DNA of 64,000 nt from Paenibacillus tengchongensis (GTDB lineage Bacteria > Bacillota > Bacilli > Paenibacillales > Paenibacillaceae), in contig NZ_WACP01000013.1 of the NCBI RefSeq assembly GCF_008973665.1, forward strand, positions 1 to 64,000, read 5' to 3'. Below, piece after piece: positions 53,839 through 61,923 of the stretch. The stretch's first letter is position 1; every line of letters starts with the position of its first letter. The translations under genes were made by a program, and so were the position numbers. The notes below the pieces were generated by a model that saw nothing but the letters and a program-made list of their open reading frames with translations, made no database searches and was not told the origin of the DNA.

Positions 53839-54597
53839 ATGCAAATGCCTAATTTCATCCGAAGTAATATAATAAATGCACTTCAAAGAATAGAACTGAT
53901 GGCCCCAATTGATTTAAACTCACCTACAAAGTTTGAGTTGCTTTATCAAGGGAAGCGTTATCCTCCAAAGGAAGTACTACGTTATGCTAATTTAGATCTA
54001 AATGGTAGGTTTCTAGAAGGTCACGGTGGTGGTGATGAAACAAATGATGTATTAATTAAATTAGGCTTTACGGTTGTTTTGTTAGGGACCAATACCGCTA
54101 TCGGGCTTAGATATACAGCAAAAAAAAGAAAAGGTATCATTGACGAATATGAATTATTTGACTTAAATCAGACGTTCATGGAGGATGTTAACGAGGAGAC
54201 CTTAAGTCATACAGACAGAGAGATGCTAACGAAAGCGCGTATTGGGCAATCAGTATTTAAAAAAGGCTTGTTAAAACAAAATTCTAGCTGTGCATTCTGT
54301 GGCGTTACGTTTGAGGCGTTTTTAATAGCAAGTCATATTAAACCTTGGAAGGATTCAACCGACCATGAACGGTTAGATCTATATAATGGTTTACTGCTAT
54401 GTCCAAATCATGATGCAATGTTTGATAAAGGTTATATTACATTCATGGATAACGGTTCATTGCTTATTTCAAAACTACTTGATGAATCAACAAGAGTTTT
54501 AATGAACCTTCATGAAGATATGAAAATAAGAATAAATGATCAACAGTCTCAGTATATGACTTGGCATCGTGAATATTGTTTCAAAGACAATGTTTAA
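53839..54597 (+). CDS. HNH endonuclease with a GKxYPPK-type N-terminal domain
   Basis: A 252-aa protein. The C-terminal half is an HNH_2-type nuclease (PF13391 style): C151AFC154 zinc pair, LIASHIKPWKD with H166, NGLLLCPNHDAMFDKGYI with C188 and H191. The N-terminal 80 residues (LYQGKRYPPKEVLRYAN, then GHGGGDETNDVLIKLGFTVV) follow the pattern G-x-x-Y-P-P-K, sGG, L-x-x-L-G-F seen in the N-terminal domains of nucleases such as ScoMcrA that read DNA modification. This likeness is by eye, and which modification would be read is unknown. AGAGGGGG nine bases before the ATG supports the start. Confidence 0.85.
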   Translation: MQMPNFIRSNIINALQRIELMAPIDLNSPTKFELLYQGKRYPPKEVLRYANLDLNGRFLEGHGGGDETNDVLIKLGFTVVLLGTNTAIGLRYTAKKRKGIIDEYELFDLNQTFMEDVNEETLSHTDREMLTKARIGQSVFKKGLLKQNSSCAFCGVTFEAFLIASHIKPWKDSTDHERLDLYNGLLLCPNHDAMFDKGYITFMDNGSLLISKLLDESTRVLMNLHEDMKIRINDQQSQYMTWHREYCFKDNV

Positions 54598-54622
54598 GTT
54601 TAAGAGCAATCTCTTGGTATCT

Positions 54623-54650
54623 AGGGTATTTGCATACCTTCTTATTTTGT
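54623..54650 (+). terminator. Terminator-like stem after the HNH gene
   Basis: AGGGTAT-TTGC-ATACCTT forms a short stem followed by CTTATTTTG. Confidence 0.45.
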
Positions 54651-54791
54651 TATCTTGCTATTTGCTTTTTTGAAGAAACTTTTAATCTAAACATAAAATA
54701 CTATCCCCATTTCTTATTGCTGCAATTTGTAAGTTAAAAAATAAGGAATCTAGACCCCAATATTGGTGGATAAACGTTTGAAACTGAAATT

Positions 54792-55103
54792 TTGTTTAAG
54801 TCCGATGAGTTATTTTTTAAATATGAAGATGAAGATGAAGATGCAGAAGTAGAGATTTGGGGACTTGAAATAGCTCATTTTAATAATATCGACGATTTAC
54901 AAAATGAGGTTATCTCCGGACTATTCGGAGAGAATGTCATCCCGAATACAGCCAAAATCCGTATTTCGAATTCATATTTCAAGAAAGCGTGGGAACAGAT
55001 GCCGGTGAGTGGCCCGGGGGCGCTTCGGGAAAAACTCATCGCGCCCTCGTACTTGTTCACGATCCTTTCGGACCCCCTGAGCGCTGCAGAGGTATCTTCA
55101 TGA
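54792..55103 (+). pseudogene. Truncated or decayed small gene
   Basis: An open frame of 103 codons reads FKSDELFFKYEDEDEDAEVE then IWGLEIAHFNNIDDLQNEV, and after about residue 72 changes into GC-richer sequence with no continuity. No ribosome-binding site precedes it, and an in-frame stop lies just upstream. It is probably a remnant of an acidic gene whose tail was replaced. The product is unknown. Confidence 0.4.
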
Positions 55104-55196
55104 AATTGCCTTTCGAAGTTATTTGGTAGCGAATCTGAGCGAACGCCGGTTTTATCATAATAAAATCGCTTGCGGTTGGCTTCATATACCGTTTAG

Positions 55197-55382
55197 GGCG
55201 ACTATGTGGTTACCAACTACGCAGACACCCGGATGCACAAGCGCTATTTCGAGACGGACTGGATAAAGATTTCGGTATCTAGCCCGGACGAACTGTATGT
55301 TCTGAACTCGTCGTCTTATCTGATTACACTACTGTCCCATGAACAAATCGGGGGCGTAATAGAAGAGCCTTCTTTGAGATAG
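55197..55382 (+). pseudogene. Remnant open frame
   Basis: The frame reads GDYVVTNYADTRMHKRYFET then DWIKISVSSPDELYVLNS and stops, with stops just upstream too. It looks like a protein fragment (regular amphipathic pattern) with no start signal. The flanking DNA from 55104 to 55560 holds more broken frames. I do not recognise the parent gene. Confidence 0.35.
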
Positions 55383-55604
55383 TCGAAGGGCCCTTAAGCA
55401 TACTCGAAGTGATACAGCGGAAACGGCGACTGGCGAAGGATGAAGAGAAGGAATTCGGTTAGGTAAAATCCTGCAAGAAAACGAGCTATCGAGACATCCT
55501 TCTATGCTTCATATAGGGACGTCGTAGGAAATACGAGCAGATATGCTGAGTGCCCCCCATAATATGGTGCGGTATAATAGTACCAACGAGAGGGGGCGAT
55601 TGAA

Positions 55605-56291
55605 ATGAGCAAAGGTCGAAGAGGAAGTTGCGAAGGATATTCCCAGAAAGGGGATGCTTGGCTGCATCCCGTGGTCGAAGAGGAATCGATCTTTACTTCG
55701 AAGGCGCAAAAGATTCTTGACTTGATCGTATCCCAGCAAGTTTGTCCGAATCTCGGCAACTTTTACGCTGAGTCGAATGTAAAACGCCTTAATCTTATGC
55801 ACTACTTTAACTTGCTGTTTTGGAACAAACCGGAGGTTCTCTTAATAGGTGAGGCCCCCGGTAAAGACGGCTGCGCGATTACAGGCATCCCCTTTACTTC
55901 GGAACGGGTTATTCGTCAAGGCGGGCTGAAAAAGCATTTTCCAACAGCTCAATTTATATTGGATGGAAATCAGTGGGAACGTTCAGCTCATTTCTTTTGG
56001 GAATGCGTTGCAGGATTGCATCGCCCAGTGGTCGCCTGGAATGTCGTTCCTTTGCACCCGTTAAATGATAACGGTGACAATCGAACTCCAGAGCAAGACG
56101 AAATCGAGTGGGGCATGACGCTCCTGCCGTTAGTCATTGATTTATTCCCTGGAATCAAGGTCGTAAGCGTCGGGAAGAATGCAAAATCCGCCTGCCGGAA
56201 ACTCAAGATCAACACGATCGGTCATCTCAACCATCCGCGTCGGGCCGACCTCTTCCAAAAGCAATTCGGCGACCTATTTCCGATAGAATAG
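55605..56291 (+). CDS. Uracil-DNA glycosylase family protein
   Basis: A 228-aa protein with the UDG fold. Motif 1 is LLIGEAPGKDGCAITGIPFTS near residue 80 (GEAPG type, as in families 4-6). Motif 2 is LNHPRRADLFQKQF near the C-terminus (HP followed by a basic residue). WNVVPLHP lies between them. Members excise uracil or related bases, but some are inactive. The start has GAGGGGG upstream, and a TATAAT at 55573 may belong to its promoter. It ends seven bases before a broken gene that may have been its partner. Confidence 0.8.
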   Translation: MSKGRRGSCEGYSQKGDAWLHPVVEEESIFTSKAQKILDLIVSQQVCPNLGNFYAESNVKRLNLMHYFNLLFWNKPEVLLIGEAPGKDGCAITGIPFTSERVIRQGGLKKHFPTAQFILDGNQWERSAHFFWECVAGLHRPVVAWNVVPLHPLNDNGDNRTPEQDEIEWGMTLLPLVIDLFPGIKVVSVGKNAKSACRKLKINTIGHLNHPRRADLFQKQFGDLFPIE

Positions 56292-56297
56292 TAAAGC

Positions 56298-56822
56298 ATG
56301 GATATTCACGCGATATTAGAACAACTCCGAATCGATCGCCCTGTATTCCCAAACGAGGCAGACTTCCAACATGCCCTCGCCTGGCAGATCCCCATGTCAC
56401 ATCCCGATGCAAAAATTCTTTTCGAAGTAAAACCTCCGGAAAGTCTTCTGAATATAGTTGTTAAACTTGAGGAGCGGTATAACCGCCATAGAATTGAAGT
56501 ACCTAAAGCGAAAACTCAAAGTGGAGGTCGTCGGAGAGCTGTTCTCCCTCTCCGACGATAGTGTCTATGATCAGGGCCGTTACGATGTGCTTAGGGACAT
56601 ATATCGACTCGATGGAGTATTGAGCGCGGGTTTCGTTGATGAGGGACTCTCTATAAGCCTTACGAGCTTAACTATGGGAACCCGTCAACACGAGCAAAAC
56701 TAACGATCTTCGAAGCGTTTCAGCTCGCGGAAGGTCGAAAGATAACTGGTAACTTCGCTTTCGGGGAAGATGCTTCACCCTGGATTTATCTGAGGGCATA
56801 CGAAGTCTATATAACTCCTTAG
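56298..56822 (+). pseudogene. Frameshifted gene of unknown family
   Basis: Three overlapping frames make one broken gene. Frame one from ATG 56298 (MDIHAILEQLRIDRPVFPNE, DFQHALAWQI, VKPPESLLNI) is sensible until about residue 52. Frame two (GITAIELKYLKRKLKVEVVG, SVYDQGRYDVLRDIYRLDGV) continues the pattern. Frame three (ELNYGNPSTRAKLTIFEAFQ, ASPWIYLRAYEVYITP) ends at a TAG. IELKYLKR and DQGRYD look like parts of a nuclease-like fold, but I cannot name it. It directly follows the UDG-family gene. Confidence 0.6.
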
Positions 56823-56871
56823 ACGGTGCATGTTGAGTGTGTAGTGTCCACATATAGAAAGGATGTTTTAG

Positions 56872-56895
56872 AAAGGGATGCTTAGGCATCCCTTT
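56872..56895. terminator. Hairpin between convergent genes
   Basis: AAAGGGATGC and GCATCCCTTT form a perfect 10-bp stem with a four-base loop, then CCTTAAAAAG. It lies between the plus-strand remnant and the end of the minus-strand recombinase gene. T runs are weak on both sides. Confidence 0.5.
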
Positions 56896-56916
56896 CCTTA
56901 AAAAGATATATTATTA

Positions 56917-58389
56917 CTAAATCCTAAAGTTGTAGGTAATGAGTACCTTTCCATCATCCCTTACATCGATGCGCTTAACTAGCATGAGAAGAAGTTCTCG
57001 GTCAAGTGTTTCCAGGGAAATAAGCTTAACAATGTCTGAGAGAAGGGGTTGTTTGCCTTCACTGTCTTTATTGTCCCTGTTTATGTGCAGTAATTTTTCT
57101 TCAGTTAGAGTTTTTTCCTTGTTTAATGGTTCTAATATTTCATGGTAGTGCTCTGTTGAGATTTGCTCGTCCAGCCATTTGTTTGTTGCTGTTTGCATCC
57201 GTTTTTTAATTACATCGATATTTTGTTGGAGAGCTGCGACCTCCTTTGATAATTTTCTTTCTCTTGTCCGTGACTTCTTTTGCAATTCACTGACAAGAGA
57301 AGCTTTGTTGACATGCTCGTTCATAAGTTGGTGGATATCAGCTTGAATTAGATTTAACAAAGTCACTTCATGTATGGAGTGGCGTTTACAGTAATCTTTG
57401 CCACGCAACTTGGATTTGCCACACATGTAATGCGTTTTGCCGTAGGAACGTTTTACACAATGCATGCCTGCTCCGCAATCAGCGCAAAACAATAAGTGTG
57501 TAAATAAGTTTGGTAGGCCGGAAACCTTATTGTGTGATCTACGTTGAATCAGTGACTGGGTCATCTGAAACTGTTCTCTAGAGATTATAGCAGGATGATT
57601 ATCTGGTATGACTATTTGCTCTGAAGGGGCCTTAGTCTTCCGTTGGCTGCTTCCTAAAGTGACAGCTTGCTCCTTTTGTGCTACTAGATCACCTGTATAT
57701 ACCGGATTAGTTAAAATGTAATCGATACTGCTTTGGCACCAATACATACTCCCGTTGTTTCTCCCTTGAATTTGTGCTGGAGTGGGAATCCCTTCTTCAT
57801 TTAATTGGTTGGCAATAGCTTGCATTCCTAATATACCTTCTTGATATGTCGAGAAAATACGCCGGACGATTTCTGGGGTATCGTTTGTGGCAGGAATGAG
57901 TTTTTTATTTTTCTTCTCGTAACCATAAGGCGGGAATGATCCAGTAAATTCGCCCCGTGATGCCCGCGCTCTTTCTGCCAAACGAATATAATCTGATGTA
58001 GTTTGGCTAAACATTTGGTGTATCATGGAGAACATAGCTAATCTAGTCTGCCAATCACTTTGTTGGGTATCGATTTGCTCGGAAATTGCAACAAAGCGGA
58101 TTCCCTTATTTACTAGTTCGGGAATAATGGTGTTGAGTTCGCCAATACTACGTCCAAAGCGACTAAGTGATTTAACGAGAATTACTTCAAACTTCTTATC
58201 CTTTGCATCTTTGACTAAACGGGTGAATTCTTTTCTTTTCTTGAAGCTGGATTGTCTCTCGCTGTAGGTATCAAAGAGCAACCAATTATTTTTTTTAATG
58301 TAGTCTACTAATCCCTCCTCTTGATTGATAAGTGAAGAATCCTGTTCTTCAAAAGTAGTTGAGACTCTTATATAAGTGGCTACCTTCAT
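56917..58389 (-). CDS. Large serine recombinase
   Basis: A 490-aa site-specific recombinase of the type that moves phages and integrative elements. The resolvase domain begins at MKVATYIRVST with the catalytic Ser10, and VILVKSLSRFGRS has the active-site arginines. A recombinase domain follows with PPYGYEKKN and RIFSTYQEGILGMQAIANQLN, then the Cys-rich zinc ribbon CADCGAGMHC...MCGKSK, and a coiled-coil (LSKEVAALQQNIDVIKKRMQ). The start at 58389 has TGGGGGAAC before it. ATG 58449 in the same frame overlaps the stop of a small ORF by ATGA and has AGGTGG before it, so it may be the true start (510 aa). Confidence 0.9.
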   Translation of the reverse strand: MKVATYIRVSTTFEEQDSSLINQEEGLVDYIKKNNWLLFDTYSERQSSFKKRKEFTRLVKDAKDKKFEVILVKSLSRFGRSIGELNTIIPELVNKGIRFVAISEQIDTQQSDWQTRLAMFSMIHQMFSQTTSDYIRLAERARASRGEFTGSFPPYGYEKKNKKLIPATNDTPEIVRRIFSTYQEGILGMQAIANQLNEEGIPTPAQIQGRNNGSMYWCQSSIDYILTNPVYTGDLVAQKEQAVTLGSSQRKTKAPSEQIVIPDNHPAIISREQFQMTQSLIQRRSHNKVSGLPNLFTHLLFCADCGAGMHCVKRSYGKTHYMCGKSKLRGKDYCKRHSIHEVTLLNLIQADIHQLMNEHVNKASLVSELQKKSRTRERKLSKEVAALQQNIDVIKKRMQTATNKWLDEQISTEHYHEILEPLNKEKTLTEEKLLHINRDNKDSEGKQPLLSDIVKLISLETLDRELLLMLVKRIDVRDDGKVLITYNFRI

Positions 58390-58445
58390 TGTTGTTCCCC
58401 CATCATAGGGGGTGCCTAAACCGTAATTGCCAAGCACATTATATC

Positions 58446-58565
58446 TCATACTCGGCCACCTGCTACTTGTTTTTTTAGCCACTCTAATAGAACACTTTGA
58501 AGGGGCTTTTCTCCCTCAAATGACCTATCCATTATTTCTGTTTTTTTACTCTCGTTTGCTTTCAA
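58446..58565 (-). CDS. Small ORF upstream of and coupled to the recombinase
   Basis: A 39-codon frame from TTG 58565 (KANESKKTEIMDRSFEGEKP, then LQSVLLEWLKKQVAGGRV). GGGAGGAA lies six bases before the TTG. Its stop overlaps the in-frame ATG 58449 of the recombinase in ATGA. The charged helical sequence has no family I can name. The excellent ribosome-binding site and overlap suggest translation is coupled, and a role as recombinase partner or control factor is possible but unproven. Confidence 0.6.
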   Translation of the reverse strand: MKANESKKTEIMDRSFEGEKPLQSVLLEWLKKQVAGGRV

Positions 58566-58867
58566 AGCGTATTCCTCCCGAAATTGGATTAGGGAACATT
58601 AAAAACCCTAATCACAATGGCGCAGGTGCGGCTCACACTGTCGGAATGAAAAGCTGTAGACAACAAATCGCTTTGGAAATTCGACTTATTTATTTTTGTT
58701 AACCATCAATTAATAGTTGATGGAAAATAAATATCGAATTTTTTCCTTGATAAATTTGTATTTCGTTGAAAAATATGAAAGTTGAAGGTTGTGAGTGATG
58801 AACTTGGGTTTGATTTATCTGAATAGTTGGAAAAATCATTGGAGACGAGAATTTTAAGGGAATTATT

Positions 58868-58893
58868 ACCGCGATGCGGGACATTTTTTTTTT
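58868..58893 (+). terminator. Isolated terminator-like stem
   Basis: CCGC-GAT-GCGG followed by GACATTTTTTTTT. There is no gene directly upstream on the plus strand, so its role is unclear. Confidence 0.4.
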
Positions 58894-59677
58894 AGTTACT
58901 GAGTGATTTTTAGAGTGGGATAATGATAGAAGGAAGAACCGAAGATAAAGTTGATGCTATATTGGATAATGAAATGAATGATGTTTAAAGACAAGAATGA
59001 TGCTAAGCATAAGTTATTAATCATCTTCTCAGCCTTTGCAGCAGCACAAAAGAAGGAAGTAAAAGGGGAGTAGTGGTAACGGTATTTCTCAGAATCATTC
59101 CGCCGACCGAACAACCACCACCCACCCACCCACCCACCCACCCACCCACCCACCCACCCACCAATTTGCCGACCGACTGACGTCATAACATCTTGTTGAG
59201 AAAGTTCTTACAGATCAATGTATTATCAGTCAAGAAAAAGTGTAATTTTGATATGCATAAGTGTTACTCATTGATAGAAATATCCTTACATGTGGAAGGC
59301 TGCAGTAAAAACAGCACCTTTATACGATGCTGGTAATCTCTTTGTGGAGGAATGAACATAGAAGGGGAACTTTCTTTAAAAACACGGAGGTACGCAAGGT
59401 TGTTTATTAAGTAGTCGGTGTAACTAAGGCAAAGTGACCGAGCAGGGTTTGACTATTCAGCATAGTCATCTAACAGTTGCGGATGAATTTTCTAAGAACA
59501 ATAAGTTTCAATTCTTGATTTCAGAGGGATTTAGTTACTTACAGTCTTTGCTTTTGACTTCAGTCCCAGTTGCTACAAGAAACTGGTATGTAGAGAGTGA
59601 AGTTTAGCATGTTAACCTGTTTATTTGTATAGGGGTATTTCGAAAAGGTTTTTCAGTTAGAAGCATCTGGAAACCGA
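58894..59677. other. Gene-free, low-GC stretch
   Basis: No frame with a start signal was found. A minus-strand frame across the microsatellite (58896-59186) is an artefact of the GGGT repeat. The only distinct object is the (CCCA)10 tract listed separately. Confidence 0.5.
59121..59160. repeat. (CCCA)10 microsatellite
   Basis: Ten perfect CCCA units (40 bases), preceded by CCACCA and followed by CC. GCCGACCGA flanks it on both sides as a direct repeat (59103-59111 and 59168-59176 approximately). The opposite strand is (TGGG)10, which can form a G-quadruplex and is prone to slippage. Confidence 0.95.
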
Positions 59678-60048
59678 TTATAACGGTTCAGGACTATTTT
59701 ATAACTAAGGCAGACAATTTTATAAAGGTCTAAGAGGGTGCTTTATAAAACTCTAGATAATTTTATAAAACAACCATGTTTATTTATAAAAGTCTGCACC
59801 TAGTTACAACGGTTCAGGACTATTTTATAACTGAGTCAGACAAATTTATAAAAGTCTAAGACGCTGTTTTATAAAATGCTAGACAATTTTATAAAACAAC
59901 CATCTTTATTATAAAATCCTACACCTAGTTACAACGGTTCGGGACTATTTTATAACTTTGCCAGACATATTTAGAAATGTTACGCGTGTGTTTTATAAAA
60001 AGTCTGCGCAGCAACTACAATAGTTTAGTGCTATTTTTGATTTTATAA
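59678..60048. repeat. Phased array of TTATAA boxes in three 125-bp repeats
   Basis: A unit of 125-126 bases recurs, beginning at 59678, 59804 and 59929 (the last diverging after about 75 bases). Each unit contains six boxes TTATAA (or TTACAA in the first position of units two and three), mostly as T-TTTATAA-A. Box starts are 59678, 59699, 59720, 59743, 59763, 59784, 59804, 59825, 59846, 59869, 59889, 59909, 59929, 59950, 59971 (TTAGAA), 59993, 60015 (CTACAA) and 60043. Almost all intervals are 20-23 bases, about two turns of the helix. No gene overlaps. Confidence 0.85.
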
Positions 60049-60612
60049 ATTGCCCATAGAAGTCTCGTATTTGTGATTTCGTATTCTTTAGATTGAGAAG
60101 GTATTAATAAGGGGTAAAGGGAAGGCTACATCTTGAAATGGCTTCAAAGGTGACATTGAGCAATAAATTTATAGTGAGGATCTATGGGGTAAGATTCTTA
60201 TCTTGTATCTTAATTAGAACATTACATGAAAATTAATGTCCTCCTAGCTGTTTGATTCAGTATATGAATAAGGAGTTGCGTTCAATGTATTTGAGTATGT
60301 CTACACTGATTCAAACTTTTAATCCCTACTGCAAAGGTACAAGCTACAAATGAATTTCCTGCCTAAACTCAAGATGTAAAAAATGTATGTTCTAACTCTC
60401 CTAAAACTTACTGTAGAGAAACAGAGCATCTAACTTCACATGGATTATTATGGATGTTAATTTCTGTAATACAAAGTAAGCATACAAAGTTACGGGCGAA
60501 TACAAACTTAACTTTTGCCTTTAACTTTGATATTTCGGCTTTTTTGGCTGTAAAATCCGGTTTTTTGCAAAGTTATCCTTCTGGGTTATAAAGTTCCTTC
60601 GGGTTTCCTCTT
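60049..60612. other. Gene-free stretch after the array
   Basis: Low-GC DNA. A 22-codon frame at 60285-60353 has AAGGAG upstream but no other support. Around 60480-60600 the words AAAGTTA, AACTTAAC and TAACTTT recur. No promoter or gene is convincing. Confidence 0.35.
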
Positions 60613-60745
60613 CCTTTGAAAGCGGCGGGTTACTCTATTGATTTACCGAGTCCTGTCAGTCTGCGGACAATGGTAAACCAAAAGGGTTATTGGAGTACAA
60701 ATAGCAATTGCAATTTGTTATTGGACTAACCGAAAGCTTTCAAGG
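60613..60745 (+). ncRNA. Possible structured RNA (three-way junction)
   Basis: CCTTTGAAAGC (60613-60623) pairs with GCTTTCAAGG (60736-60745) with one bulged T. After a 4x4 internal loop (GGCG opposite GAAA), GGTTA (60628-60632) pairs with TAACC (60727-60731). Inside, TTTACC (60642-60647) pairs with GGTAAA (60672-60677), with GTCC/GGAC above it. A second arm is formed by ACAAAT (60698-60703) and ATTTGT (60713-60718) around GCAATTGC. This is found by eye only, the strand is assumed, and no known RNA family was recognised. Confidence 0.35.
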
Positions 60746-61095
60746 TCAAATACCACTTTTCTTTGAAAATGGGACTAGGGGTTTCTGAGTTAGTATTGCA
60801 CGTATTAACGTCATTTTCTTTTCAGCATTATTGTTCCCAAAGTATTTGTATTTAAATGAACTGGTTAAAGAATTTAAGGGTGTTTATAAAGCATCTTGCT
60901 GAGATGATTGGAAAATTTTGAAACACAGTTCCTTTTATTGAAACATTAAAAATAAAGGTGATTGAGGCGAGAAAAAAATTACTGTCTGAGATTAATTATC
61001 CGGGTGATGAGTATAATTCCGGGAACTAGAAATGGTGATGAGCAATTGATATATGCTTGTTAGTTCAGGCAAATCTTCTCGTCCCGGGGGTTGTT

Positions 61096-61923
61096 ATGAG
61101 TAAAATAGTGGTGAAAAATGTAAATATGAATGACTTAAAAGCGTTGGAAGAGCCTTCTGAAGCGGAGTATGAAAAATACTTTAAAGTAGTGTTGTATCGA
61201 GGAGGGTACCCTGGCTTTCAGTTTGAAACCTACGCTGTTAACTTTTTGTCAACAATGGCGGGGAATTATAGCAACTGCTTTTTATTGCATGAACTTGATA
61301 AAATGCAGGGGGCAACACTGTACAATAAAGCTTATACTCATTTACTAGCTAGTAGTCATGTTACTAAAAAAATCCTAGATGACATGATAAAGAAAGCTAT
61401 TGAAATGAAACTAAATGAAGAATTCCTTCAAGTTGAAAGTCTAGTTCCATTATTGGGAAATTTAGGTGATTTATCGGACTCTGATTCAGATCGGCATCAT
61501 CAAATCTTTGAGGATCATATTCTTGACACTCTTGAATATGCACGAGAAAAGGCACCAACCCATTCTGAAAACAGCGCTAAATTTAAAGAGTATGGATTCC
61601 TTATCTTGGATAAATCCAATTCAATTAAAAAATATGGGGCTATCACAGTTGCTGCTACCAAAAGTCTGTTAATGGACCTGCTTATTGATAGCCATGACGA
61701 TACGGAATTATCAAAAAATCAAATTGATGTAGAATTAAATACCATTATTAATAAATGGATTAATACTGGAAAGTGCAAATCTTCTGCAAAAGGCAGAAAT
61801 CAGGAGCTGATCTCAAATATTGAGGACTCAAAAAATCAAAAAATGTATGTAATTGTATGCCCTAAAGTTGCAGAAGTAATGGAGAAAAGCGGTTTTCTAA
61901 GTAAGGGGTCGGATAATGCATAA
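61096..61923 (+). CDS. Orphan protein preceding the adenine methylase
   Basis: A 275-aa soluble protein with no recognised family. It begins MSKIVVKNVNMNDLKALEEP, with YRGGYPGFQFETYAVNFLST next and long helical stretches after (HVTKKILDDMIKKAIEMKLN). The start at 61096 has a CGGGGG run five to six bases upstream; the open frame from 61057 lacks one. Its last eight bases overlap the methylase start, so the two are translated together and probably function together, in an element-borne module. A TATAAT at 61012 might be part of its promoter. Confidence 0.65.
   Translation: MSKIVVKNVNMNDLKALEEPSEAEYEKYFKVVLYRGGYPGFQFETYAVNFLSTMAGNYSNCFLLHELDKMQGATLYNKAYTHLLASSHVTKKILDDMIKKAIEMKLNEEFLQVESLVPLLGNLGDLSDSDSDRHHQIFEDHILDTLEYAREKAPTHSENSAKFKEYGFLILDKSNSIKKYGAITVAATKSLLMDLLIDSHDDTELSKNQIDVELNTIINKWINTGKCKSSAKGRNQELISNIEDSKNQKMYVIVCPKVAEVMEKSGFLSKGSDNA

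Noticed and set aside
58427..58702. 91-codon plus-strand frame overlapping the recombinase start
   Set aside because: It is antisense to the small ORF and the recombinase, with no start signal.
58896..59186. 96-codon minus-strand frame containing GWVGGWVGG
   Set aside because: It is the translation of the GGGT microsatellite with no start signal.
59678..60048. CRISPR array
   Set aside because: Repeats are 6-8 bases with related intervening sequence, not unique spacers.
60285..60353. 22-codon frame with AAGGAG upstream
   Set aside because: The product is too short and has no promoter, terminator or recognisable sequence.
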